NCBI GenBank assembly: GCA_965233625.1
Contig: OZ247499.1
Location: 744,001 to 808,000 of the forward strand
From: G965233625 sp965233625
GTDB lineage: Bacteria; Planctomycetota; Planctomycetia; Pirellulales; Pirellulaceae
DNA: 64,000 nucleotides
Reading direction: 5' to 3'
The translations under genes were made by a program, and so were the position numbers. Below the pieces are notes generated by a model that was given only the letters and a program-made list of their open reading frames with translations, ran no database searches and had not been told where the DNA came from. Shown piece by piece: positions 19,301-26,961 of this stretch (positions are counted from its first letter, which is position 1; each line of letters starts with the position of its first letter).

Positions 19301-19366
19301 GATGAAGTCATCGTCTCGCTGCTGACGTCGGACTCATTCATCTATCGCAAAGCTATCCAGGAATAA
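16343..19366 (+). CDS. DUF1592/DUF1588/DUF1585 protein with cytochrome-like CxxCH
   Basis: This 1,007-residue secreted protein has a signal peptide (MNRPAMAFVVYFCAAVTCSAG) followed by a PSCyt-type domain with the heme-binding motif CADCH near residue 38 and a distal methionine candidate in LKQMPPEDE. Downstream are the planctomycete domains: a DUF1592-like segment (LLSPRDASYAIAYALTDQSPDEQL), DUF1588 with CWRCHKQMNPLGYAFEQYD, a possible second heme or metal site, and DUF1585 at the end (YAFRYFLGRNEQLSD, LLTSDSFIYR). The family occurs with DUF1552, as it does here four bases downstream. It is thought to be periplasmic and linked to oxidation of complex carbon, but no biochemical role is established. 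Confidence 0.9.
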   Translation: MNRPAMAFVVYFCAAVTCSAGEAFRVPESISATITQRCADCHGPDTAEADVRLDTLSALDLKTRLAVLNKVQEQVHLKQMPPEDETPLISDEREQLLKWVADELQKYSASELEQKLQKPEFGNYVDHEDLFSGKYKHLPGSTPDRRWLISEYIFDAKFQRILQNSPRAKRRGKTVDVLGSHRFRGFDLTNPFLLPTRSGVRYYADTDLTGGHLSSMLTNAENAAGYMTSYLVYRHRNYLPAIVQIMAMEDAHRETLNSRREFLNQFIAQVCEDIYGEEHEAMLPEFVPVQLKTVKALAEGETYKKAPFHVAQNMLKRLQGDETVYQLLMTPAHAGKTDEQFCELCERTWFYAGDHERKIQGRMTILRDYLPDLRENLEKNRRKYKFVSYKPLADSEMQVIQTSIKKHRRKGDRYATVIKRCITQWEEDFARQRAEAGPPADQLLLDLIQQLSELILERPATDEEAQDYLALSRAYVNKLGNLKAIQKLIQTFILSSEFVYRQETGAGQPDELGRRLLSPRDASYAIAYALTDQSPDEQLVEAANTGRLKTREDYEREVRRILARRDVFYLIDPVLEDKNFQENTTDTAIRKLRFFREFFGYPKVISIFKDEKRFGGDRLGNATARLLSETDRIVEHILEKDQHVFEVLLSTEEFFVYHDGDNARMQAASDRIKRIYEHFKDTDWRNFKKEDLLDHRDFLKEVKMRSVDPDKLDARNRQGNTIQLFKKSMETITARLDKGQKEAAPFDLYRGYGNDFMNGYNVAKFFNIRLDNWDYATQQPARIDNRKGLLTHPAWLIAHSQNTETDPVIRGKWVREKLLAGAIPDVPITVDAVIPEDHHKTLRTRLASATEDAYCWRCHKQMNPLGYAFEQYDDFGRFRTQESLEHPDNLIKKGPEKGNHLTELRDVYKTLPVDSTGYLSGTGDEALDGKVTGAMDLADRLARSRKVRQSIIRYAFRYFLGRNEQLSDSKTLIDAEQAYIKSNGSFDEVIVSLLTSDSFIYRKAIQE

Positions 19367-19370
19367 TGCA

Positions 19371-20753
19371 ATGCTAAGCCGTAAAGACTTCCTGAAATCT
19401 TCAGCACTGGGGCTGGGCGCGATGGCGTTGGCGCCTTCGTTCAACCAGTTGTTCGCCGCACCAGCCGGCAACGGGGCGCCACGACGATTCATCTTCATCC
19501 GCAAATCCAGCGGCATCCGCCCCGCGGAAATCGCGCTGCGTGATTTTTCAGATAAGCACCGCGCACTTGATGAGAAGAAAGAGCCTCTTGAAGCAGACTT
19601 GCATAAGCACGAATTGCCGAAGTGGCTGCGTGGGCTAGACGACTACAAAGAGCACATGACCATCTTGCAGGGACTGTCCGCCAAGATGAGCGAGAACGTG
19701 CATTGGTCTTTCTCCTCTGTCATGGGTTGCTTTAAGTCCAACCGCAATACGCTTAGCGCCATCAAACGTGCGACCGTTGATTTTGAACTGGCGAAGTTGT
19801 TCCCGTCACCGTTCGGACATGTAGAGCTTTCCTTCGCACAGGGGCGAACGGGCATTGTGTCCGGTTACTCGGCTCCGGCGCCGCAGACACGCAACTACTG
19901 TTATGCAGACCCGGAAACGGCGCGGAACGAGTTGTTTAAGGCCGTGCTGAATCCAGAGGCGGTTAACTCCGATAACGACATGCTTTCCTTCCTGCAGAGT
20001 CGCGAAGGAATGAAAATTAGCGGCATCCGTGGGCATGAGAAGAAACGGCAGGAGTTGCACGTTAATTCCATCGAAGCCATCCGCGAGCGGAACCGCCAGT
20101 TAATTAGCATCTCCGCAACCTTGGAGAAGCACCTGCCGGAAATTGCACCCGTGCATGCAGGCGGCGGGAAAAACGCGAGCACGCCAGAAAAACAGGCGGC
20201 GATGACGGACATCCTCGTCGCCGCATTGAAGGCGGGACTGACAAATGTTGTCACCTACACGATTGACGATCTTGGTACGCCCATCACAGGCCTGCCGGGC
20301 AACGAGACGGATCGCGTGGGAATCCACCCGCTTGGTCACGACGAGGCTTTCGGCGGTGTGCCTGCCTGGAAGACGCGGGAACAGATTCGCATTAGCCACG
20401 TCAAACAGATCAGAACCATCGTCGATAAATTGAAACAGACGCCCGAAGGCGACGGTACCATGTTCGACAATACCATGATCATGTACTTTCCAGAGAACGG
20501 AGAAACCCATCACGGCATCGGTTCGGAATCACCATTCCTGATCATGGCGGGCAAGTCGTGCAAACTCAACATGGCCGGTCGCTACATCCGGTTGCCTTAC
20601 TTGGGTAATCCCGGCCATAAGACGCTCGGCAACTGGTACACCACACTGCTGAACGCCCACGGCAACCCGATCGAACACTATGGAGATCTGGACGCCGAGA
20701 TGTCCCGCAAAAAGCTGCCACAAACTGGTCCGATCCAGCAATTCATGTCGTAA
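19371..20753 (+). CDS. DUF1552 protein, Tat-like export signal
   Basis: The gene follows the DUF1592 protein by four bases, so they form a two-gene operon. The 460-residue product opens MLSRKDFLKSSALGLGAMALA, a SRxDFLK Tat-like signal with the second arginine replaced by lysine. The body matches DUF1552: FIRKSSGIRP, a long central helical region, and MYFPENGETHHGIGSE. It has the look of an alkaline-phosphatase-like fold related to DUF1501 proteins, but the metal ligands are not obvious. A periplasmic role in partnership with the cytochrome-like protein is inferred from this very common gene pair. Confidence 0.88.
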   Translation: MLSRKDFLKSSALGLGAMALAPSFNQLFAAPAGNGAPRRFIFIRKSSGIRPAEIALRDFSDKHRALDEKKEPLEADLHKHELPKWLRGLDDYKEHMTILQGLSAKMSENVHWSFSSVMGCFKSNRNTLSAIKRATVDFELAKLFPSPFGHVELSFAQGRTGIVSGYSAPAPQTRNYCYADPETARNELFKAVLNPEAVNSDNDMLSFLQSREGMKISGIRGHEKKRQELHVNSIEAIRERNRQLISISATLEKHLPEIAPVHAGGGKNASTPEKQAAMTDILVAALKAGLTNVVTYTIDDLGTPITGLPGNETDRVGIHPLGHDEAFGGVPAWKTREQIRISHVKQIRTIVDKLKQTPEGDGTMFDNTMIMYFPENGETHHGIGSESPFLIMAGKSCKLNMAGRYIRLPYLGNPGHKTLGNWYTTLLNAHGNPIEHYGDLDAEMSRKKLPQTGPIQQFMS

Positions 20754-20758
20754 GGCGG

Positions 20759-20935
20759 CTACTTCTTTGTATGCCGGTCAAGCTGCGGATGCTTTGCCGG
20801 CGTGATGTCAGCCGGATGTTCCACATAGATTCGTGTCCGGCACTTCGGGCACGCGGGCACGTTGTCCAGCACGCTCTCGCCGCAACCTGGACACGAAATG
20901 CGGTTTAGTGGCCCCTCGCCAGGTTTATCTGTCAT
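20759..20935 (-). CDS. Small zinc-ribbon protein (58 residues)
   Basis: A complete short ORF on the minus strand starts at ATG 20935 and ends at TAG 20759-20761. It encodes two CxxC knuckles, CPGCGE and CPKCRT, spaced 12 residues apart, the pattern of a structural zinc ribbon, followed by RIYVEHPADI and a basic tail ending RHTKK. It converges with the DUF1552 gene with only five bases between stops. A role in nucleic acid or protein binding is likely by family only; no partner is evident. Confidence 0.7.
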   Translation of the reverse strand: MTDKPGEGPLNRISCPGCGESVLDNVPACPKCRTRIYVEHPADITPAKHPQLDRHTKK

Positions 20936-21047
20936 CTGAGATACTCCGCTTTGAACACTTTAAACTACCCGACTCTTTAGCGCCGGCAGCGCGTTCTGGC
21001 AAGTTCCCGGGCACGGAGTGATACGGACGAAGCGGTGAAGCGGTAAC

Positions 21048-21524
21048 TCAGCGCTTCGCACTTTCCCATTGCATTATCACGATGGCGTGTCCGTTGTGCG
21101 TTGCTTTCTCATATGTCCGCCAACCCATCTGGTAGTACCACGCTTCGTGTTGCAGGGTGTATAGATAGAGTTTCTCAAAGCGTGTCTGGCAAGCAGCATC
21201 CATGACAGCCTGCACGAGTGAAGCGCCGACCCCTTTGCCCCGGTGCTCCGGCGCCACAAAGACGCTCGCCAGCCACGGCGACAGTTCTGGCCGCGTATCC
21301 AGGTCCGAAGAAATCAAGCTTGCCGAACCTAGTAGCACGCCGTCCTGCAATGCGCACCAGGTTGAAGGGATCGGTGCTTCTGCCTGGAGATGTTCCGCAA
21401 ATTCTTCGATGCGCGATGCGATTGACTTTGCCGGGTTCAGTGCGCCCCATTGCTCCTGATGCCACGCGGCGAGCACGGGCACGAACTGTTTGTGCTCTGC
21501 AAGCGGCTGAATCGTCCGATCCAT
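21048..21524 (-). CDS. GNAT family N-acetyltransferase
   Basis: The 158-residue protein has the GNAT core: beta strands around LGSASLISSDLDTRPELSPWLASVFV, the acetyl-CoA P-loop HRGKGVGASLVQAVMDAA (R/Q-x-x-G-x-G) near residue 95, and LYLYTLQHEAWYYQMGW, the conserved Tyr region of motif B. The acceptor cannot be inferred. It is a single gene; the upstream region to the next divergent gene is 118 bases and shows no clear operator. Confidence 0.85.
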   Translation of the reverse strand: MDRTIQPLAEHKQFVPVLAAWHQEQWGALNPAKSIASRIEEFAEHLQAEAPIPSTWCALQDGVLLGSASLISSDLDTRPELSPWLASVFVAPEHRGKGVGASLVQAVMDAACQTRFEKLYLYTLQHEAWYYQMGWRTYEKATHNGHAIVIMQWESAKR

Positions 21525-21642
21525 TAACTCTGCCTTTCCTGGAAAGTGCCTTGAACGCAGCTGTTGCTAAGGTTGCGACTGCGGCGCAGCGGGCACATAA
21601 TCGAAGTAGGTGAAATTCTGCACTTTATCACAGTCGCCCTCT

Positions 21643-22398
21643 ATGCCAACTTTCAACTGCCAGCAATGTGGAGAAGAACTACTGGGCGAAGTCAATGCCT
21701 GCTGGCGTTGCGGCGCGGCGATGGTGCCTACCATAGCAGCTACCTCCGCGCAGTCCGTGCCTCAAAGCCCAGCCGTTGCCATGGGGCAACCGGCGCCGGT
21801 AGATGTTAACGAGATTAGGGCGGAAGACATCCTCGACGCGGAACTTGTCGCAAGCACCACGGTCGAAGAAGACGAAGAAAAACCTGCTGATCCTGTTGAA
21901 CCCGAACGGAAAGCAGAGGGCACCAGCCAGGGAAATGTCACCGGCGCATCGCGTGAAGTGTTCAACCCGCAAGGCATCCGGGGGCCGCGCCGCGGGTCTC
22001 CGTTTGCTGGCGGCCCCGCCCGGTACACGCTGCAGGAATCACCGCCGCCAGAACAAGTGCCGGTGGCGCCACTTAGGGCCAACTACCCGAAGAACACGGC
22101 CGCAACCGGCGGCGCCTACGGTTCGCTGGTGATGGGAGCAATTGCCTTTGCGGGCGCTTTTGCCGGGCCGTATTTCCTGGTGGGCCGGTTTGTCCCCATT
22201 TGCGGCATCGTCACCAGCGTGCTCGGCGTTGGCCTGGGTGTTTGGGGCATCAGTTCCGAACGCCGCGGCATTGCCATGCTCGGCGCCGCCATCTGCATTC
22301 TGCTGCTGGTAGCATCCTGCTTCTGGGGCCTCGTGGACATTTACACGCAGAGCTACGGCTACCGGCCATGGGAAACGGCGCCGCCGGTGGACTATTAG
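21643..22398 (+). CDS. Zinc-ribbon membrane protein
   Basis: Start ATG 21643 places a zinc ribbon (CQQCGEELLGEVNACWRCG) at residues 6-26. A Pro/Ala/Glu-rich linker of about 130 residues follows, and three hydrophobic segments end the 251-residue protein (AIAFAGAFAGPYFLVG, IVTSVLGVGLGVWGI, AAICILLLVASCFWGLV). The C-terminal part resembles DUF4190-like small membrane domains. Soluble zinc ribbon plus membrane hairpins is a frequent planctomycete layout; the function is unknown. Confidence 0.7.
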   Translation: MPTFNCQQCGEELLGEVNACWRCGAAMVPTIAATSAQSVPQSPAVAMGQPAPVDVNEIRAEDILDAELVASTTVEEDEEKPADPVEPERKAEGTSQGNVTGASREVFNPQGIRGPRRGSPFAGGPARYTLQESPPPEQVPVAPLRANYPKNTAATGGAYGSLVMGAIAFAGAFAGPYFLVGRFVPICGIVTSVLGVGLGVWGISSERRGIAMLGAAICILLLVASCFWGLVDIYTQSYGYRPWETAPPVDY

Positions 22399-22441
22399 TC
22401 AAATTGAATCTCGGAAGATTTATTTTGCACCGCAACCGGAA

Positions 22442-22690
22442 TTACGATTGCCAGCAGCTTTGGATTTTAGAAGTCAACGCTTCACTCACCGCCGCCCTCT
22501 CCATTCCTTCGCAATATAGGTTTGCGAATTTCATCAGTTCTACGCACCGGCAGCCAAAAGCGGCATGCAATGCCGGGGCAAGTAAGATTGGGTGCATGCC
22601 GACGATTTGAGTCGTGTAGTCAGCCACTTCCTCAATCGTTTTCCCGGCCAACCACATCTCACGCATCGTAGCAAGCTGCTGTTCGTTCAT
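22442..22690 (-). CDS. Hypothetical 82-residue protein
   Basis: Start ATG 22690 gives MNEQQLATMREMWLAGKTIEEVADYTT, a short helical protein with an early helix-turn-helix-like segment (AGKTIEEVADYTTQIVGM). It lies 19 bases downstream of the RidA gene on the same strand, with AGG seven bases before the ATG. The longer open frame overlaps RidA and is rejected. No family recognised; a small DNA-binding or accessory role is possible only. Confidence 0.5.
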   Translation of the reverse strand: MNEQQLATMREMWLAGKTIEEVADYTTQIVGMHPILLAPALHAAFGCRCVELMKFANLYCEGMERAAVSEALTSKIQSCWQS

Positions 22691-22709
22691 GAGCGAACCT
22701 ATTGGCCGA

Positions 22710-23174
22710 TCAAACTTCGATTTGGAAGGCGCCTTCGATCTCGACGGAGATATTCGTTGGCAGCGAGCCCATACCCACCGCGCTGCGGGTGCCGATGCCG
22801 GCATCTTCGCCAAAGACTTCTGCGAACAGTTCGCTGCAGCCGTTGATCACCTTCGGGTGGTCTTTGAAGTCTGCCGTGCAATTGACAAGGCCCAGCAGTT
22901 TCACGACTTGCTTAACACGGTTCAATTCGCCCAGATGCTGCTTTAGCGTGGCGAGAATGGCCAGTCCGGTCTGCCGGGCGGCGGCAATGCCTGCTTCGAT
23001 ATCTACTTCCGAGCCAACCCGGCCGGTGCACAGCGTTTTGTCCGACTTAAGCGGTCCATGCCCGGAGACGTAACAAATGTCGCCGATAATCAGCGCGGGT
23101 TTATAGACGCCTGCTGGCTTGGGGGCAGGGGGAAGTTCCAGGCCTAATTCAATGATCCGCTGATCGGCATTCAT
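22710..23174 (-). CDS. RidA/YjgF family protein
   Basis: The 154-residue protein shows the RidA fold of the longer YjgF-like subgroup: PAGVYKPALIIGDICYVSGHGPL, GRVGSEVDIEAGIAAARQTGLAIL, VNCTADFKDHPKVINGCSELFAEVFG and GIGTRSAVGMGSLPTNISVEIEG (each broken here into motifs; the key Arg is in TRSAVG). Classical RidA deaminates reactive enamine/imine intermediates; in this subgroup the conserved arginine is present. It follows hisI by two bases, so they are cotranscribed, matching imine-rich amino acid metabolism. Confidence 0.88.
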   Translation of the reverse strand: MNADQRIIELGLELPPAPKPAGVYKPALIIGDICYVSGHGPLKSDKTLCTGRVGSEVDIEAGIAAARQTGLAILATLKQHLGELNRVKQVVKLLGLVNCTADFKDHPKVINGCSELFAEVFGEDAGIGTRSAVGMGSLPTNISVEIEGAFQIEV

Positions 23175-23176
23175 AA

Positions 23177-23560
23177 CTATTTCTCTTTATTCGGATAAAT
23201 CGTTTTGGGGTCTTTAAGCGGTTGCGTATCGATGGCCACACCGTCTTCCGTCAAACGCCGGAAGAAACAGCTGCGGTAACCTTGATGGCAGGCGGCGCCG
23301 GTCTGCTGGACTTTCAGCAAAATGGTGTCGGCGTCGCAGTCAATGTAGATGTCGCGGACCTGTTGCACGTGCCCGCTCTCTTCGCCTTTGCGCCACAATT
23401 TGTTGCGGCTGCGGCTGAAATAGACCGCCCTGCCTGTGCTGCGGGTTTCGGCAAATGCCTCGTCGTTCATATAGGCAAGCATCAGAACTTCGCCGTTGTC
23501 TGCGTCGATGGCAATCGCGGGCAGCAGGCCGTTGTTTTTGGAGAAATCAGGCTCGTTCAT
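23177..23560 (-). CDS. hisI: Phosphoribosyl-AMP cyclohydrolase
   Basis: This 127-residue protein is stand-alone HisI, which opens the adenine ring of phosphoribosyl-AMP in histidine synthesis. The Mg2+ and Zn2+ site is clear: DCDADTILL carries the aspartates, and QTGAACHQGYRSCF the zinc-binding cysteines. The N-terminal LPAIAIDADNGEVLMLAYMN and SRSRNKLWRKGEESGH motifs are diagnostic. There is no HisE fusion. ATG 23560 is preceded by GGAGG (complement of 23568-23575 region, cctcctt), spacing suitable. It leads a hisI-ridA-(82-residue) operon. Confidence 0.95.
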   Translation of the reverse strand: MNEPDFSKNNGLLPAIAIDADNGEVLMLAYMNDEAFAETRSTGRAVYFSRSRNKLWRKGEESGHVQQVRDIYIDCDADTILLKVQQTGAACHQGYRSCFFRRLTEDGVAIDTQPLKDPKTIYPNKEK

Positions 23561-23770
23561 GAAGGAGGCCCGCCTTGTTGGTGGAAGCTTCAGCCGTATC
23601 TATCCAGTTGATCCGGCCAACCCGGCGAAGCGGTGTGAACGGCGCAACGATGCGTTCTGGTAAGACGTTGCAGATAAAGCAGGGTGCGAGACGAAAAAGC
23701 TCTTACACCCGGCATTCGAAACGTATGTTGCACCTTACTCCAACCGCGTCTGGCGCGAAAGGGGGCCGAA

Positions 23771-24277
23771 ATGGACCGATCCCTAAGTATTATTCTCCCG
23801 GTAAAAAATGCAGCTGGAACGCTGCAAACCGAGCTGACTCAGCTGATCGAAGCCGCGCCCGATCTGGCCCCTTCGTTTGAAATCCTGATGATTGACTGGG
23901 GCTCTACAGACGATAGCGAAGAAATCGCCATGGAGTCTATCCGTCAGTATCCTCAACTGCACTGGATGCGGATGACGCGTGCCAATTCGGCGGCAGCCGT
24001 CATCGAAGCCGGCAGACAACGGGCCACTTGCGATGTGATTATCGCCCGCCAACAGATGCCACTGACGCCGGGCGCCCTTCGTACGCTGTGGAACATGCAG
24101 ACGGCTGAGGCCGGCAAAACCGTTACCACTCCGCAAGGTTATATGCTGATGCCACGCGGCGCTGCACCTGCCACGGCAACGATGCAGCAACAGTCTTACC
24201 GGCTGGACAGCTCCCGTGATGTTTCCGGCCGCCGGCCGCCAATGTTCATCAGCCAGATGGCGAACATGGGTCGCTAA
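23771..24277 (+). CDS. Short GT2-like glycosyltransferase domain
   Basis: Start ATG 23771 gives 168 residues beginning MDRSLSIILPVKNAAGTLQTEL, the GT-A fold opening of family 2 glycosyltransferases. FEILMIDWGSTDDSEEIA is the nucleotide-sugar-binding strand where the first Asp of the usual DDGSTD is kept and the second is Trp. The DxD and acceptor regions are missing; after about residue 110 the sequence becomes Gln/Met-rich and low complexity (ATATMQQQSYRLDSS). It is about half the usual length, so it may be inactive or a nucleotide-sugar sensor. The upstream frame to 23684 is less likely. Confidence 0.65.
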   Translation: MDRSLSIILPVKNAAGTLQTELTQLIEAAPDLAPSFEILMIDWGSTDDSEEIAMESIRQYPQLHWMRMTRANSAAAVIEAGRQRATCDVIIARQQMPLTPGALRTLWNMQTAEAGKTVTTPQGYMLMPRGAAPATATMQQQSYRLDSSRDVSGRRPPMFISQMANMGR

Positions 24278-24454
24278 AACAACGCGATGCTACGGGTCGT
24301 TCCTTCTGGTTCGACCATTCTACACTGCGGCCGATAGAACCGGCCGCGGATTCCACCGCCCGTAGTTGCCCCACATTCAACCGCCAAAGTACAATCACGG
24401 CCCCGGACCGTGCGATGGTCCGATGCACGTTGGATCTGAGCGGAGTGAATGTGG

Positions 24455-25969
24455 ATGAGTGTTTTCCTTGGCGTTGATATCGGCACATCGGGCACCAAGA
24501 CCCTGGCAATGAACGCGACGGGCGAAATCGTTGCCGAAGCCACGGCCAACTACCCCTGCGAACACCCTCATCCCCTCTGGAGCGAGCAGGACCCTGAGCA
24601 CTGGTGGCAGGCGACCGTCTCTACGATTAAACAGGTCGTTGAAAAGGCAGGGCTCAAGCCGGGCGATGTTAAAGCCATTGGCCTTTCTGGTCAGATGCAC
24701 GGCTCTGTCTTCCTGGATCAGGATCATAAAGTGATCCGTCCGGCGCTGCTCTGGAACGATCAACGCACCGCAGCTGAGTGCGAAGAGATTGAGAGCCGGG
24801 CGGGCGGTCGCAGCGAACTGATCCGCATGGTCGCCAATCCTGCCCTGACCGGATTTACCGCACCGAAGATTCTCTGGCTACGCAATCACGAACCACAGAA
24901 TTTCGAGCGTCTGTCAAAGGTCCTTCTGCCCAAAGACGACGTCCGCCGCCGCCTGACAGGCGAACTGGCGACGGATGTAAGCGACGCTTCCGGCATGCTG
25001 CTGTTGGATGTCGCTAACCGAACATGGTCCACGGAACTGCTCGGCAAGCTTGAATTAGATACCAGCCTGTTCGCAAAGTGCTACGAGTCCGAACAAGCCA
25101 CGGGCACACTCACCACCAGCGTTGCAGAGGAATTAGGCCTCTCTACGGATTGTATCGTTGTCGGCGGCGCGGGCGATTGTGCGGCAAACGCGATTGGCGG
25201 CGGTGTTGTGGAACACGGTGTGCTTTCAACATCCATCGGGACTTCGGGCGTGATGTTCGTCCACAGCGACAAAATGGAAGTCGATCCGCAAGGGCGCCTG
25301 CACACGTTCTGCCATGCCGTAAATGGTAAGTGGCACATGATGGGCGTCAGCCTTGCGGCGGGCGGTTCGCTGGAATGGTTTGTGAATAATGTCTGTACGG
25401 ACATGCCCGACGATGCAGATGCTTATACCGTGCTGAACCAGGAGGCGGCGCCGATTGCTCCAGGGAGCGAAGGGCTGTTCTTTCTGCCCTATCTAGCGGG
25501 CGAACGCACGCCGCATGCTGATCCGCTGGCCCGTGGCGCCTTTGTCGGTTTCACGCTGAAACATTCACGCGGTCACTTGGCGCGGGCGATCATGGAAGGC
25601 GTAACGTTTGGCATGCGTGACAGCCTGGAGATCATCCGCGAGATGGGCGTGCCGGTCGAGCAGATTCGCGTTTCTGGCGGCGGTTCCAAGAGTCAACTCT
25701 GGCGCCAGTTGCAGGCGGACATCTTCGGCCAAGCGGCCTGCACTATCAACGCAGAGCAGGGGCCTGCCTATGGGGTCGCGCTGCTGGCGGCCACCGGCGC
25801 CGGCGAATTCAGCAACGTAGAAGAAGCTTGCAAGGCGACGATTAGCATCACTTCCGAAACTGCCGTCAACGACGAGGCACGGAAATTCTACGACCGCAGT
25901 TTCCCGTTGTATCAGAAGCTATACCACTCGCTGAAGGACGACTTCCGCGCGATAAGCGAACTCGCATAA
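24455..25969 (+). CDS. xylB: Xylulokinase (FGGY family)
   Basis: The 504-residue protein (start ATG 24455, nine bases after GGAG; ATG 24449 also possible) is a full-length FGGY kinase. FLGVDIGTSGTKTLAMN is the N-terminal phosphate-1 loop; GLSGQMHGSVFLD with ALLWNDQRT is xylulokinase-specific. GGAGDCAANAIGGG and the adenosine loop VSGGGSKSQLWRQLQADIFG follow, with LPYLAGERTPHADP between. It phosphorylates D-xylulose to xylulose 5-phosphate for the pentose phosphate pathway. No xylA or transporter is next to it, so regulation is probably not local. Confidence 0.92.
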   Translation: MSVFLGVDIGTSGTKTLAMNATGEIVAEATANYPCEHPHPLWSEQDPEHWWQATVSTIKQVVEKAGLKPGDVKAIGLSGQMHGSVFLDQDHKVIRPALLWNDQRTAAECEEIESRAGGRSELIRMVANPALTGFTAPKILWLRNHEPQNFERLSKVLLPKDDVRRRLTGELATDVSDASGMLLLDVANRTWSTELLGKLELDTSLFAKCYESEQATGTLTTSVAEELGLSTDCIVVGGAGDCAANAIGGGVVEHGVLSTSIGTSGVMFVHSDKMEVDPQGRLHTFCHAVNGKWHMMGVSLAAGGSLEWFVNNVCTDMPDDADAYTVLNQEAAPIAPGSEGLFFLPYLAGERTPHADPLARGAFVGFTLKHSRGHLARAIMEGVTFGMRDSLEIIREMGVPVEQIRVSGGGSKSQLWRQLQADIFGQAACTINAEQGPAYGVALLAATGAGEFSNVEEACKATISITSETAVNDEARKFYDRSFPLYQKLYHSLKDDFRAISELA

Positions 25970-25978
25970 CGCCGCGGT

Positions 25979-26851
25979 TTAGAACAGCAGCGACGAAAGC
26001 CGCTTGCGGTAATCGCGTACGACGTCAGCGTCGGAATGGACCCGGAAAATGTCGACCATGATCTGTCGCGCGTCATCACCGGCGCCGGTCTTGTCGGCAG
26101 CGACAACTTTCAAGCAGACATCCATCGCCTCGTTGTACTGACTAGCCGCCGCGTAGGCACGGGCTAACTCTAATTGCGTTGCGAGATCGCCCTCATCGCT
26201 GGCGGCTTTGGCCTGCAGCGCGGCAAGGTCGCCCGTATTGCCGCTTTGCAGTTCTAGACCCGCCTTCACTTTCTCCAGTTCTGGCTCAAGGAAGCCACGC
26301 CGCTCCAGTTTTTCAATTAGCTCGCTAACCTCGTCCGCTTTGCCCTGCATAAATAGTGCGCGAGCCAGTCCGACTTTGGGCTGATCGCCCAAGGTGCCAA
26401 GTGCATCGACTTCACGGAACTTTGCTTCCGCCGCGGCAGCGTCCTTATCCAGCAGCAGAATGGCTTCCACCAGACCACGCCGGTTGATCAAAGCATCCAC
26501 CCACGCAGCCGCCTGTTCCGGCGACAACAGTCCCACGGAAGAATCAACTACCTGGCCCCCATACAATCCGAAAATTGCCGGGATGCTGCTGACGCGGAAC
26601 TGCGCTGCTGAGTGCTGATTGAAACGCGTTTCCGCCTTCACAAGCAGGAACTGGCCGTCGCGTTGCTCAGCAAGTTCTTCCAGGATTGGCGCCAGCATCA
26701 GACAAGGCTGGCAGTCGCGGGACCAGAAGTCCAGCACGACGGGCAGTTCGTTGGACTTCTCAATGACGTCAAACTCAAAGCTCGCGTCGTTGGTATCCAG
26801 GACCCAAGGTTTTGCGGCGCCACTGCCGGGCGTATTTTGTAGATCGCTCAT
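25979..26851 (-). CDS. CnoX/YbbN-like thioredoxin-TPR protein
   Basis: The 290-residue protein has an N-terminal thioredoxin domain (residues 20-130) with the active-site region FWSRDCQPCLMLAPIL, containing C-Q-P-C where thioredoxins have C-G-P-C, and the cis-Pro segment VSSIPAIFGLYGGQ. A C-terminal TPR-like superhelix follows (LARALFMQGKADEVSELIEKL and ARAYAAASQYNEAMDVCLK). E. coli CnoX (YbbN) is a holdase that hands substrates to GroEL and DnaK under oxidative stress; this is likely the counterpart. Its stop lies nine bases from the convergent xylB stop. Confidence 0.88.
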   Translation of the reverse strand: MSDLQNTPGSGAAKPWVLDTNDASFEFDVIEKSNELPVVLDFWSRDCQPCLMLAPILEELAEQRDGQFLLVKAETRFNQHSAAQFRVSSIPAIFGLYGGQVVDSSVGLLSPEQAAAWVDALINRRGLVEAILLLDKDAAAAEAKFREVDALGTLGDQPKVGLARALFMQGKADEVSELIEKLERRGFLEPELEKVKAGLELQSGNTGDLAALQAKAASDEGDLATQLELARAYAAASQYNEAMDVCLKVVAADKTGAGDDARQIMVDIFRVHSDADVVRDYRKRLSSLLF

Positions 26852-26961
26852 TCCTGCAGTCTACCGCGGGGCAGCAGCACTGAAAACTAGCCGTTGACTG
26901 CACAGGCTATACAGCATGTGAAAACACGGCGAAGCGCATTTTGCAGGGCGTCAGTAAGCCC